Assembly (NCBI GenBank): GCA_013054445.1
Contig: JAAMPI010000116.1
Span: 1 to 64,000 of the forward strand
Source: Cudoniella acicularis
Taxonomy: Eukaryota > Ascomycota > Leotiomycetes > Helotiales > Helotiaceae
Direction: 5' to 3'
Length of the DNA: 64,000 nt
Shown here: piece by piece, positions 11,968 to 26,270 of the stretch
How the letters are laid out: each line of letters opens with the position of its first letter
Numbering within the stretch: the stretch's first letter is position 1
The notes under the pieces: generated by a model
Database searches by the model: none
Told to the model about the DNA's origin: nothing
The model's input: only the letters and a program-made list of their open reading frames with translations
Program-made: the position numbers and the translations under genes

Positions 11968-13800
11968 ATGCATTCACGGGAAATACCAGGCGTCTCTAAT
12001 GAGAGATCACCTTTATTGCAAGATGAGAGCGGCCACGACGATAACAGAAAACGATTGGAGTTATCCACTGACAACAGTTCTCATCCCCGTGCATGGTCCA
12101 AGTGGAAGAAGCTCGCGAATATTGCTGTGGTTGCCAGCATGGCTCGTAAGTCACCCGCATCTTGAACCTGCTATACATCGCTTACGAGAGTAGTTCTGAG
12201 CCCTTTAGCCAGCAGCATGTTTGCTCCTGTGATTGAAAAAATAGCAGACGACTTAGACGCTACGACTAGAGAAATCATTGGCTTTCAAACAGGCTTTGTT
12301 ATCATGCTTGGGATAGGGCCACTGGTTCTAGCGCCCCTGTCAGAAACGTTCGGCAGAAAGATTTTATATACGACATGTTTCACGATATTCACTCTTCTCC
12401 AAATACCAACAGGCCTAACTTTAAGTTTACCAGTGTTGATTTTCCTACGGACTGTTGCGGGATTCTTTGGAGCTGTGTCAGTAGCTAATGTAAGTTATGT
12501 ATTTGCGGTCTATTTTCAACTTTGTCATTCATTTATCAAGAGTCATCCAGTCACTAGTCTTGACCCTAGTGGTCTTACAAGTGCCACGCACCCCTAACTA
12601 TACCCTGAATAATCCATGCTGACTTCGATATTTAGGGAGGTGGAACCATAAGTGACATGTATGAGCCCAATGAGCGGGCTGGCATCTTTGGCTGGTATCT
12701 TCTTGGGCCACTCCTGGGACCTGCTATTGGACCTTTGCTCGGAGAGATTATTCTGTCCGAACTGAAATGGCCGGTATATGAAAGTTCATTCATTGGGATT
12801 CTCGCCTCCCCTTCGCTATCTCATTGTCAAGGCTACTGGTCTTATTTACAAAAGAACAAAAGTGCTAAGTTCCTCTTATAATGGGTCTTCTGGATTCTCT
12901 TGATTATATGCGGTGTTATGACTACCCTGGGTTTTATTTCCTTAAAGAGACTTACGTCCCAGCTATCCTCGCACAACGCAAGAAAGAACTCGAGAAAACA
13001 GAAGGCGAAGGAAAGTACTATTTCGAGGGCGAAGATGACCGACCTCTCTCTATTAAACCGGGACAATCAGTGCAACGTCCTATAAGGATATTATTTACGC
13101 AGCCTATCATCCTAACAATAGCATCCTACCAAGCACTCCTCTTCGCGACCGCATATAGTTTATACACGCAATTCTCAAGGATCTATGGAAAAATGTATGG
13201 CTTCAATACGTTGCAGGTCGGCCTTGTCTATCTTGGTCTTGGGCTAGGGTTTCTCTCTGCGGTCTGGTTTCTGATTCCCAAAATTGATACCATTTATAAT
13301 GCACTTGCGAAGAAACACGGAAAAGCGAAGCCAGAATTCCGCCTCCCACTCGCCAACGTCGGGGCGATATTGATACCCCTCACGCTGTTCTGGTTTGCTT
13401 GGGCCGTCGAATATCATGCACATGTAAGAAATCCTAACCTCGTTACTCGCAACCCTTCTTTGAACGCAGTGCAATATACTAACTTCAACACCAGTGGTTC
13501 GTAAGTGTCGCAGCCGGGTATTTCTACGGTATTGGCCAGGTCGCAATTTTCAACTGTATTCAAAATTACTACATCAACAGCTTCGAGAAATATGCGGCTT
13601 CGACTATCGCAGCTGGAGCTCTCTTCCGGAGTGTAATAGGTGGTGTGGTTCCCTTGTTTACGCCAATGTTATTAGATAAACTTGGTGTTGGGTGGGGAAT
13701 TAGTTTCTTTGCATTCATTGGAGTAACATTGGCTCCCAGTCCGCTGGTATTTTATTATTATGGCCTATGGTTGAGGGAAAGGTTTGCAATCGAATTGTGA
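11968..13800 (+). pseudogene. MFS (DHA1-type) transporter, reading frame broken
   Basis: Homologous coding is seen at 11968..12145, 12209..12489, 12636..12773, 12882..13423 and 13495..13800, giving about 481 residues, normal for a 12-helix drug:H+ antiporter. Family features include an acidic N-terminus, GPLVLAPLSETFGRK (motif A), FLRTVAGFFGA, and GPLLGPAIGPLLG (antiporter motif C-like). Two lesions are visible. The intron at 12774-12881 ends in AA, not AG, before the TGG-GTC codons. Within 12931-12945 the frame shifts: GVMTTLGF reads in one frame and FLKETYVPAIL in another, which adding one T to the T3 run at 12938-12940 would repair. The downstream part reads cleanly to a stop at 13798. It could be a true pseudogene or sequence error. 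Confidence 0.75.
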
Positions 13801-14315
13801 GCGAAGGTTTTATGAGTCGGAAGGAATATTACATGCAGGAGTCTGCAATGGTAAGGAGGTGAGATCATGCGATTGCGGGGGTAGTCTGAAATGGCGAATG
13901 CCTTCTGCTGAAACCAGTAGCTCATCCGGCTCGTTGGATGTGCTCGAAGAACTATTCGCGCAAATGGTCAGCACTCTAGCCGCACTTGAAATCATATCGA
14001 ATCCCGAGACAGAACATGGTCAGAATGGATAAAAGTGTGACCACGTTTTAAAATCCCGGTCCTTGAAATGCCGTTGCCGTCCGTACCATGCAATCTGGTG
14101 CATGGAACGCCAATTAAAAAGAAGTTGTCTGACTTAGTGATATTCACTCCATCCTATGTCCGTATATCCTCCACATCCGAAAAATCATATAACATCCCAC
14201 GATTTCCCCCCATTTCGAAGATCGTTACAGAGCTACGATCAGCATTTAATACTTGCGACCGGAATTAAGCTACTCAATACCTTTTCGCGAGTATTTTACA
14301 TCTCACCACCAAAAC
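13801..14315. other. Intergenic, MFS to DJ-1 gene
   Basis: About 515 bases. A frame of 82 codons (13784-14032) overlaps the MFS stop but is Cys/Ser-rich without any family pattern. The sequence before 14316 is AT-rich and probably the promoter and 5' leader of the DJ-1-like gene. Confidence 0.5.
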
Positions 14316-15159
14316 ATGGCCACTATCAAGAAACTCCGTATTGGTGTATACATCCCATATGAAGCGCAACTCTTGGATCTCTCGCCAATTGATCTTTTCG
14401 GCATGCTTGATCCAAAATATCTCACTACTTGCGAACTACCCGGCCCTTTTGTTGCTCAGGGGATGCCTTCCACCATCGACTATATTTCCGCCCCGGAAAA
14501 TGGTCCTCATGTTGAGCTAACAGCAAACATCAATCTCAAGGTTACAAGAACCACCAATGACCCCGAGGTCCAGCCAGGTAACTTAGATATCATCCTGGTT
14601 CCGGGAACGCCCCCCAACCAAAGCTTTGACGAGAAAACGTTGGCTTTTCTAAAGGCGCACGCAGACTGGAGGGGTAAGAAGGGAGAGTCAACGGATATTT
14701 TGAGCGTTTGTACAGCAGCGTTCTTCCTAGGACACTGTGGAATTTTAAAGGGCAAGAAAGCCAGTGGTCCACGACCACTTGTGTCGAGATTGAAGAAGTT
14801 GTTCCCGGAAACGACTTGGGTTAGCGACAAGCGATGGGTTCATGACGGAAACATTTGGTCAAGTGGTAAGCTCAGACTTATTTCCATTGGAGGGTTCTCT
14901 GGCGTTGGCATTTGTTCGAGGTTACTCTGTGTGTGATCACTAACCTAGAGTAGGAGGCATTACAAATGGCCAAGAAATGGTTGCAGCTTATCTCAGAGAG
15001 AAATTTCCTGGACCAGTTACCAATACGGTTATCGGTATGGCGGATGTTGGAAGTAAGGGAATAAACTATGAGAAGCACTCATGGATCGATAATCTTTGGT
15101 GGGCGTGGCAGATTTTGAAGGCGGTGACTGTGGGAAATAGCAAGTGGAAGCAGACGTAG
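14316..15159 (+). CDS. DJ-1/PfpI (ThiJ) superfamily protein
   Basis: The model is join(14316..14865,14954..15159), 251 residues, with an 88-nt phase-1 intron that restores the conserved SSGGITNG motif. The domain fills the whole protein: an N-terminal IGVYIPY strand, the DIILVPGTPP strand, and the nucleophile elbow DILSVCTAAFFLGHCG, with Cys132 as the likely reactive residue, then WVHDGNIWSSGG. Relatives include glyoxalase-III-like, isonitrile hydratase-like and AraC-linked proteins. The WxHDGNxWSSGGxTNG form is common among fungal members of unknown substrate. The cytosolic role is unknown. The start was chosen at the first ATG whose frame continues into the fold; an upstream in-frame region lacks family similarity. 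Confidence 0.9.
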
Positions 15160-15759
15160 TTTAATGGTAATTTTCTGCGGGCGGGGACAGAATGTGACAA
15201 ATTTGGGAGAACTGGCAGTTGTAAAATTAGCGTTTCTTTTGGGATGCGCGAGAAGGAGAGCATTTGAATCAATATCGTGGTGAAGTGGATGGGCGGCTGG
15301 TGACAGAGTGGCAGAGTGGCAGAGCGACTCTAAGCTAGACTAGAAGACTACTACAGAGTGAAGTAATAAAATCTCCGCTTTCAAACCAAGATAACGGTGC
15401 ATTGAAGTATTTGAGTTCACCCAACAATTGGAAATATCAATTGCAATTATTGGTAAGTACTTTCAGGACGGAATCTTCATGTTGTTAGATAGAAGTGGGT
15501 CAACACGTGATGTTGGCCAGGGTTCAGGTTGTCCCCCCAATTCGTTAGCGCCCTTCGCTAGCGTCCCGATTAGCTATCGCCGCAGAAAAAAAGATTCTTG
15601 AAGCTCGAGGCTCGTCTCGAAAAAAGTTCTGTACAACACCGCTTTTTCTCCTTCAACCAACAAATCTCTGTCGTATTTCACGGGAGAGCTGTGGGGTTTC
15701 CAGACAGATCCCTACATCTCGTTGTTCTTGGTAAAAGAAAGTTCGCGAAATCGATCAAA
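15160..15759. other. Intergenic before the FKBP gene
   Basis: About 600 bases. It holds a small tandem near 15300-15324 (GGCAGAGT units, about 2.5 copies) and a pyrimidine-rich stretch before the FKBP start. No gene was seen. Confidence 0.5.
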
Positions 15760-17542
15760 ATGCCTCTTCTACCTGGTAAGTAATTTCTTCCCCTCATCTC
15801 CACGTTCGAACGCGATCTAATATGAAACAGTCGCCCTCTTTGGGCTCGAAGTCCCTTGCGGTGACTTGCTTGTCCCAGCGACTCCTGATTTTCCAGCTAC
15901 TGTAAGTATATTTTGACCCCAGCGTTTGGGTTTCGCAAACTCCCCGATCAACACCTATTGCTGCCTTATTTTCGAAGCCACAATGGGTTGAGCTAACGCG
16001 GAATCTATTCAGTTCCGCATTACCATGGCTGCCATTGACCCTAGCGAGCCAGCTCAGCTTCAGGATGGCCCCAATGGCACCAGCCGCCCTCGCGCAACCT
16101 TGAAACTCATCCGCCGATCCAAAGATTCCGAGGAGGATGATGACAGCGAGGAGTACATGCGTGAGCTTCTGGCACAGAGCGATTCGGACTCCGAGGAGGA
16201 AACAGAGGAAAATGGAGGTCCAAGTGATCCAAGCAAGTCGAAGAAGGCGCGCAAGCAAGCCGCATTGGAGCAACTTATGGAGTCTATCAAGAATGGCGAG
16301 TCTGATGAGGAGATGGAAGACGTAGCTAACGGCACCAATGGCACCAAAGTGGTAGCCAAGAAGGGCAAAGCTAAGGCTACCAGCGATGACGAGGAAGATA
16401 GTGAGGACGACAGCGACGACGGAGAAGAGCTTGAGGTTGAGGAGTTTGTTCTCTGCACTCTTGACCCCGAGAAGGTATATTGATACCTCCAATCTTCTGT
16501 AAACTCTGGTGGCTAATCTTGATCAAAGAACTACCAACAAACCTTAGACATCACCGTCGCCGAGGATGAGCAAGTTTATTTCAAGGTCTCCGGCACCCAC
16601 ACAATCTATCTTACTGGCAACTATGTGATCCCTGACGATGATGGACACAACCACCACCACGAGGTTTATGATTCCGATGACGATGAAGAAGATGAGGATT
16701 ATGACCTTTCACCCGATGAGGACGAGCTTGAGCTAGAGATGGATGATGACGAGAGCGATGAGCTTGATATGCTTGAGAATCCCCGTATCACTGAAGTTGA
16801 AAGCGATGTGGAGGAAGCCCCAAAGCTCGTCGCTAAGACCGAGAAATCTGAGAAGAAAGGCAAGAACAAGCGCTCGGCTGACCAGCTTGAGGAGGGCACC
16901 TCTCTTGATGATCTTATGGCGAAGTCCCTGAAGCCTGAGACTGCAGAAGAGCCTAAGCTTAGCAAGAAGCAGTTGAAGAAATTGAAGAAGAATAACGGCG
17001 AGTCTGCTCCTGCTAAGACAGAGGACAAGGCTGCGGATGCCAAGGAAAAGAGTGATAAGAAAGTCCAGTTTGCTAAGAACCTGGAGCAAGGCCCAACTGG
17101 ATCCGCTGAGAAGACTAAGCCTGATGTCAAAGAGGGCGAGGTTAAGACTGCAGTGGGCGTTAAGGTCGTTCAAGGAGTCAAGATTGATGACAAGAAAATT
17201 GGCAAAGGCCCAGCTTGCAAGAAGGGTGACAGAGTTGGTATGCGATACATTGGCAAACTTGTCGATGGAAAGGTCTTCGATTGTAGGTTTTCAATCATTG
17301 CACGCCTGTGACTAAATGCTAATCTGCAATCTGTAGCCAACAAGAGTGGCAAGCCTTTCTCCTTTAAGCTCGGTAAGGGCGAGGTCATTAAAGGCTGGGA
17401 CATCGGTGTAGCTGGCATGTCTGTCGGTGGCGAGCGACGACTCACAATTCCCGCCAATCTTGCTTACGGCGGCAAAGCTCAGCCCGGTATTCCAGGTAAC
17501 AGCACTCTGGTTTTCGATGTCAAGCTCTTGGAAATCAAGTAA
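15760..17542 (+). CDS. FPR4: Nucleolar FKBP-type peptidyl-prolyl isomerase (Fpr3/Fpr4 type)
   Basis: The five-exon model is join(15760..15775,15831..15901,16013..16474,16529..17282,17337..17542), 502 residues. The first exon has only 16 nt; splicing it gives the typical start [14 protein letters not shown]. Residues about 1-40 plus the first strands of exon 4 form the nucleoplasmin-like domain of this family. Then come long Asp/Glu/Ser tracts alternating with Lys-rich nuclear signals ([11 protein letters not shown]). The C-terminal 105 residues are an FKBP domain ([31 protein letters not shown]). In yeast, Fpr3/Fpr4 are nucleolar histone chaperones and proline isomerases that act on H3 tails. 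The choice between Fpr3 and Fpr4 is arbitrary. Confidence 0.93.
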
Positions 17543-18157
17543 TCGTCATCAAAGACAAACGACCCGTTTTCTGCGAAGATTCCCTGCTTATGGTTTACGA
17601 TATTGGAGACGACAGCCTTCCTTCTCGACCCCTCTCAGATGTACAATTTCCTCACTCCTCACCTGGCTGCTTTCTAATTTTTTTGCCCTCGCCAAATCTG
17701 CGGTTGTTGGGCCTTGTCATGTCTTGCATAGAATCTCCGACCTGCGCGGTTCTGTGATGAACTGTCTAGTTTGGACGGGAAGCAGAAGAAGCAAAATGGG
17801 ATGAGGAGGTTTGCATAGCATTACAGGCGCATGGTCAAAAGTTCGGTTGTCTTTATAGTCCTAAGATATGGGCTGGGTTGTTAGGCAGTAAATACCAAAA
17901 TTATCAATGTACCCCGATTTTTTTTAAGTTGAACGTGTTTGTGGTCGCACCACCAGGCACCTTCCTCCGCAGTATTGAACCTACCAACGGAAAGGGCCAT
18001 GGGGATCACCTACCCATGTCCCACCCATAATTCGTATCTTCTCCACCCTCTTTTCTGCATCTGCATCTGCAGCGAGGACATTTTCTGCACTCCGAGCAGG
18101 CGTTTTCAACATTGATATTTTTGATATTCATTAAGCTTAGCAGAACACTCGCTCAAG
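17543..18157. other. Intergenic, FKBP to kinase gene
   Basis: About 615 bases: the FKBP 3' UTR followed by the kinase promoter. A T8 run lies near 17918. The last 120 bases are C/T-rich with repeated TGCATC units, like a 5' leader. No gene was seen. Confidence 0.5.
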
Positions 18158-21057
<2,900 letters not shown>

Positions 21058-22706
21058 ACGGTAGTGGCTCTGACTGGGTGTCACGGCGGAACGGACAGTT
21101 TAGGGTTGTGTTTTTGTTGTTCTCTGTTTCTGACGGATGTTCTTAGGAAGTGTCATTCTGAAGTGTATAACTCGGGCACTCTCTTATGGGCACCGTAACT
21201 AGAAATAATAGAGACTTACACCAGTTTGTGGTCCAGATTAGGACTGACGTGATCATAGTGGAAAGTCTATGTTGCAAGAAAGGCACGAAATCCCGCCATC
21301 TTCTATTTGATCTGTGTATACGATCGGTTATTGAGAATAAGCTCAGTCATCGCGTTTGGCAAAGGGAGTAGGAATAGTGCTCGCCGACACTAGTAAACGA
21401 CATGATGTCACGGTGCTTGCACTTGCCTCCCTCTAGTTTTGAGTTGTCTTTTTCCCGGCTACATTGGCATACAGTACCCCAAAGTGCCTCGATCTGATCG
21501 GCAATACGTTCAGATTTATGACTCCAGGCCAGCTCGGTTTAGAAAAACGTTAAAATTATATAGCCTTGTGTGTGAAACTCAACCAGTGTGGCTTCCCCTA
21601 AGTGTAGACTTATGAGAATGTTCTTGAGGTAGACACGTATCTTAGAAACATAAAAAAATCTTTGATGAGAATCTTTGCATTCTGTGAAAGCATGAAACTA
21701 TTGTGTGTAGTCTGACGAGAGAGAGCACTTGATAGCTGTCAATGAAACCAGATATAAGTCTACTAACACGATGCGAAGCGGAGGTTTACTGATACCTCTT
21801 GGGGATAAAATTGCTTTTGCTTTTGATGTTTTCTTCGATGAGGTACAGCGTGTCCGGAAAACCTACACAGCTGTTCTGAAGGTGAAAATGCTCCCTTTAC
21901 AATTTGCAACAAAGCTATTTCCACTAGGAGATGCTGAAAGGAGTGATAAATATGGTGTTTACTTCTCTGGATGTGGATATAAAGCATATTTTCCATTCCG
22001 AAGTGAGACCAGCTTTGGTCCTCTGACCCCTTGGTAGATCGTAACGCTATTATAATTCACCAGTAAACTCGTAACGCCCATGAAATGATCTGTCCTCTCA
22101 CCAAAATTGAGTCATACGATGATACGACAGAACTCCAGCATAGTTTCTCAATCAGGGAGGTGATGAATAGCCCGAATCAAGACCTAACCCTCGGCAATGT
22201 TTTGAGAAATCCATCTAAGCTGTGGTCCAAGCTATGGACTTGCATAAAATAATAAGAAATGCAGCTACTCAACCCCAAGCTTCATAAAATAACGACCGAA
22301 TAAGGTTGTTGTTGATAACACGTCACACGTGGTGTAGTCATGCTTCCACGATAAACCTGGCAGTGAAATTTGTCGCCTGGGACGCGTCCACTGCTGCCGA
22401 ATCAGGCAGAATCAATCAACAAACGTCCATTTCTCCATGGACTTCGCACCATCCACTCTGTCCTTCGCAACTCTCTCTCCAGGCTCCAACGACTCTTGAA
22501 AGCCATCCGAACTATCTGTCAACTCGTCCCGCTTCATAAATAAAGTCCCCGACCTCCGGATAAAGGACTTGCTCCCCGCGCATCGAGTGAGCTTCTCATA
22601 CCCCGCGACAAGAGCTATTGCTAAGCAATAACCAGTTCGAAAATATCCTTATACCAGGAAAATCTTGGACTTGTGCTCGCGCACGAATATCTGCAAATTT
22701 TACATC
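21058..22706. other. 1.6-kb intergenic
   Basis: It contains the 3' UTR of the kinase gene and the promoter of PKR1. A frame of 102 codons at 21729-22037 has no family pattern and no supporting exons. The middle (21.4-22.3 kb) is AT-rich. Nothing else is supported. Confidence 0.5.
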
Positions 22707-23168
22707 ATGTCGGCCTTTATCACTGACCTCTTCGAGTCTATCTTTACCCCGGGGCCAACTAATTCCCTGCTTCTCGCAACAAATGTCGCCTTCGCATGCC
22801 TCCAAGTCACCCTCCTCCTCCTTTTGATCGCGACTTACAGTATCCACTTCCTCATATTATCATTTTTGAGCGCCAGTCTCTGGTGGGCCATCAACTGGTT
22901 CGTGGCCGAGCTTCGAGCGGCCGAAGCGCAAGAAGCAGAGAAGAAACGCCTGCGGGAAGATACGGGGCCAGCAGAAGACAGTGAGACGGAGGCGGAGACT
23001 GTGATAGATACACATGATACAAGGACTGGGAGCAAGGAGGTCGAGGTAGTGGAGAAGAAGGGCGAGTTGAAGGACCGTGGTGTATCAGGTGGATCAGGTG
23101 GAAGACAGTCGGAGCATAGCACTGAGGATGAGTGGGAGAGAGTTTCAGAGAATGAGAAGGACAAGTGA
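22707..23168 (+). CDS. PKR1: Pkr1-family ER membrane protein (V-ATPase assembly)
   Basis: A single exon of 153 residues. The first 70 residues match the Pkr1 family: a short amphipathic start (MSAFITDLFESIFTPG), then two membrane segments at about 22-44 and 48-66 separated by a tight turn, ending in WWAINWFVAEL. The remaining 85 residues are charged and Ser/Glu-rich, with an EDEWERVSE motif near the end. Yeast Pkr1 is an ER protein needed for assembly of the Vo sector of the vacuolar H+-ATPase. The ATG at 22707 was chosen over an in-frame ATG at 22665 because similarity starts there. Confidence 0.88.
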   Translation: MSAFITDLFESIFTPGPTNSLLLATNVAFACLQVTLLLLLIATYSIHFLILSFLSASLWWAINWFVAELRAAEAQEAEKKRLREDTGPAEDSETEAETVIDTHDTRTGSKEVEVVEKKGELKDRGVSGGSGGRQSEHSTEDEWERVSENEKDK

Positions 23169-23563
23169 AGAAGTGGTGGATGACTGTTATACCCTGGGTC
23201 TGTGGCCTTTCCTAGATGTTCATGAGTTATGAAGTGCGAGTAGATGAGCCTTTGGAGCATGCTTTTAGACACAACAAACCTTACAGGTCAGGGAACTCTA
23301 CAAATTTGATCCCTCCCCATTAGGATATATTTATTAATATTTATGAGAGTTCAAATGATCATTTTTTCAGCAAACTAGACCAGGGAATCTAGAAATATGA
23401 ATAATCACGTGATGCGGCCGATGATTGACGCCAAAGAATTTCGCGACAACTTTAGAAGAGCTTCATGTTTGTGTGCCCGCACCTTGACCGCCCCAAAAAC
23501 AACCCCGCACCTTCATCTCACACATATCAATTTTAGGGGTAGCCAAGCGATAAATCTTTCGCA
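23169..23563. other. Intergenic, PKR1 to SmD1
   Basis: About 395 bases, AT-rich in the first half. It holds the PKR1 3' UTR and the SmD1 promoter. No further feature was seen. Confidence 0.5.
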
Positions 23564-24100
23564 ATGAAGCTCGTCAGGTAAGCTCATCCTCCCCAGATTG
23601 GCCGTTTTATGGCACAAGCTGAGCTCCCTCTTCAAGGCTCCCACACGAAGCTCCTGACTGACCGTTCTGGCTATGGTAGGTTCTTGATGAAATGTGCGAA
23701 TGAGACGGTCACTATTGAGTTGAAGAATGGTAAGCTTCAAACGCTAAAAAGGTTGCAGGAATAGGTGGCTAACTGGTGGAAAGGCACAATCATTCACGGT
23801 ACCATCACATCAGTTTCGCCACAAATGAACACGGCTTTGCGGACAGTAAAGATGACACAGCGTGGTCGGGATCCAATCTCCTTGGATACTATCAATCTCC
23901 GAGGCTCAACCATCCGTTACTACATCTTACCCGACTCTCTTCCACTGGATACACTTTTGATTGACGATGCGCCGAAGCCAAAGAACAAAGCCAGGAAAGA
24001 GGTGGCGGACAGGGGAGCAGTTCGAGGTGGAAGAGGACGCGGAGGACCAAGAGGACGTGGGGGCCGTGGTCGGGGCCGAGGTGGTGGAAGAGGCTTTTAA
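23564..24100 (+). CDS. SMD1: Small nuclear ribonucleoprotein Sm D1
   Basis: The model is join(23564..23577,23680..23729,23784..24100), 126 residues. The first two exons are very small (14 and 50 nt), yet splicing yields the exact family start [21 protein letters not shown]. Sm1 and Sm2 motifs are present ([19 protein letters not shown] and [13 protein letters not shown]). The C-terminus is an RG/RGG-rich tail after a KNKARK basic patch, the site of symmetric dimethylarginine and nuclear import in this family. SmD1 is one of seven core proteins that ring the Sm site of U1, U2, U4 and U5 snRNAs. The third acceptor (AAAG) is slightly atypical but is the only one that keeps the frame. Confidence 0.95.
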
Positions 24101-24291
24101 AGGTCTTTTGTCAACAAGTCGATTCCTGGAGAACTGTTGCGATGCGATCCTAACGAAAGGAAGACTCGAATGGAAGAGCCTTGTGGGCGGCTTGTGGTTT
24201 GTGGGTTCATTGGCGTTTACGGGTACGAAAACAGGCAATCGAGATATCACGAAATGAAGTTTCTGCAAATGAGAGAGATCTTGTTTAGGCC

Positions 24292-25370
24292 CTAATGAAT
24301 TGTAGAACGAGATGATTCTCGCCATACTCTGACAATCTGAAGCTTTTCCCAGCCGCCTTTCTTCCCGCTACTCCCTACCGTCTCCGCTATCCATTCCTCT
24401 CCCCAACTTCTGATTTGTTGTTTGACAGCTTCCGGCTTATTTTGAGCACAAAGCAAGATATATGCACAACCTCTGTCTTTGCTTAAGACTTCTGGCAGGG
24501 AATTGAGCAGTCGGTTGGTAACTTCCATTCCATCTGCTCCTCCTGCGTATGAGAGAGATAGTAAATGAGAATCCCTGTCAAATTCGCTGGAGTCCTTTTT
24601 TTGATGCAACACAGGCAGATCTGGAGTAGGCACATAAGGTGGATTGAACACCAGAACATCAACCTCTTCTGGCTTCATTGCGCTGCCAAGATCAGCAGCA
24701 ACGTTGCCTAGATAAAATCCGTGTGATATGCCCTGTGACTTTTGTTCCTTCTCGGCCACATTGACTGTTTGAATTGTAGCGCTGCAAGCATGAGAATTCA
24801 CATCCACTCCAGCTGTCAAAATATCCGATCTCCCAAAGATGGTTTCCGTATGGGCATCAATAAACGAAATAACGACACCTGAGCCTGAACCTATTTCGAC
24901 AACCAGTGGTGATGGTACTCCGGAATGAAAACGTTCTCTTAGAAAAGCTTTCTCGCTCTCAGAAGATAGCGTATCGAGTAACAGGTAAGAATCTTCCGCT
25001 GGCTCATAAATACGCTCGAATGCTACATGGTCTGTGGATGGCGTAGGAAGCATTGTATCTTCCCTTGATTCTTTTGTATTTTCATGTGGTTGTGAATTTC
25101 GTGTTTTGCGGATGCAAGGCTGAGGATTTTTTGGTGTCTCGGCTGAAGGAACGGCTGGTGGTTCCCGAGGTGCGTTCTCCAAGACCTCATCGATTTCGTC
25201 TTCCTGTTCCACCCAGTAGAATAATTGGGAAGATGAAGATTTCTCTGCGACTCTTACTGGCAACGCCGACTTCTGCTGGGTCCAGAAAGGCTTTGAGGCC
25301 TGCACCACTGGCCTTATTACCACCGATTCCCTTGTACAGGAGAGTTTTGAGGGCGCATCGAAAATATCTG
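24292..25370 (-). CDS. MTQ2: eRF1 methyltransferase MTQ2 (HemK2 type), possibly N-terminally extended
   Basis: The methyltransferase itself begins at an ATG at 25053 (TPSTDHVAFERIYEPAEDSYLLLD) and ends at 24292, 253 residues. It has the SAM loop VVEIGSGSGVV, an acidic residue after strand 2 (GVDVNSH), and the NPPY catalytic signature in VFNPPYVPTP, which holds the glutamine amide of the GGQ motif. With Trm112, Mtq2 methylates eRF1 and affects ribosome biogenesis. The frame runs upstream without a stop for about 106 more codons to 25370, where a pyrimidine-rich stretch ends in a good CAG acceptor. There is no ATG in that extension before 25053. The gene may have an upstream exon, or two transcripts may overlap. 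Confidence 0.88.
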
Positions 25371-25374
25371 CCAA

Positions 25375-26270
25375 GAGAGGAGCGCTTGCTGGGTGATCAG
25401 TTTGTTAAAAAGGAATTTAGAGACCATAGGAATGTGGAGAACCCAGTTCACATTGTGTGATATTCCTCGGCGGGCAGCTATCGGAGTGGGTTGGCTGATG
25501 AAGGATAGATTGGATTCTTGACTGAGTGGCAGCTCTATGCGCAGAATGTTGAAGGGGAAGCATGGATTGGGGAGAAGATGGATAGGGGAAAGATTGAGAA
25601 GATGAGCGGTATGTCTTGGATCCGAAGCATGGGAGATGGTAGCTGATAAAAGAAGACCAACAACTTGGCCAGTTGTATGAGCTGATGCAGGCGATTCGAA
25701 AGAAGCAACTCGAGGACAGCGAATCCGCAAAAGACGATCTTGTCCAAATATCAAAAAACCATAGCAGATAGCGCAGGGTTCTTGGAACCGAAGCAAAGCT
25801 CCCTCGAAAAGCCATAAATAATGCAATTGTCAAAAGCGCAGAGGCCTTGGATATGAATAGGATCTATTCTGTCCCAGTAGACAAGAGTTATGCTTTCGAA
25901 CTTGGTCTCGAATCTCAAGGGGCAGGAAAGGGCGTTCATAATTAGTGAGAGGTCAGCACAGCGATGTAAGTGGAATTTGTAAGAATACTTTGGTTCCGCC
26001 CACCAGTTGAGAGAGACGAAAGTTGATCCTCAAACCAATCGTGCTCTCGTCTGCAAACCAGAATGATTCACAAAACAACTGATTATTCACCTTCGAAGAA
26101 ATTTGATAATTGAGCCTGATTCACATTACTTTGATTGCACACTACTTATGCTTAGGCAAAGATTGTCACCCTCTAGGCCATCCGAGCAACTTTCAGCAAC
26201 TCCAATAAACGCAAATTCAAAGACAAATTATTCTTCACTGCATTTTGCCAGCATCTTCAGCACCTGAACA
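25375..26270. other. Intergenic or missing 5' exon region
   Basis: About 900 bases upstream of the MTQ2 frame. Minus-strand frames at 25417-25833 and 25751-25939 have ATGs and could supply a 5' exon for the extension, but none has recognisable content. The part near 26100-26270 is the promoter of the small Cys-containing protein. Confidence 0.4.

Noticed and set aside
12931..12945. Programmed ribosomal frameshifting in the MFS gene
   Set aside because: There is no slippery heptamer with a downstream structure that I can see, and the same gene also lacks a splice acceptor, which frameshifting would not repair.
11968..15159. A small biosynthetic or resistance cluster (MFS plus DJ-1)
   Set aside because: No backbone enzyme, regulator or further tailoring enzyme is present; REV1 and the nucleolar FKBP flank the pair directly.
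16060..17173. Long antisense frames opposite the FKBP gene
   Set aside because: These Ser/Leu-rich frames are the reverse translation of the Asp/Glu/Lys-rich coding strand.
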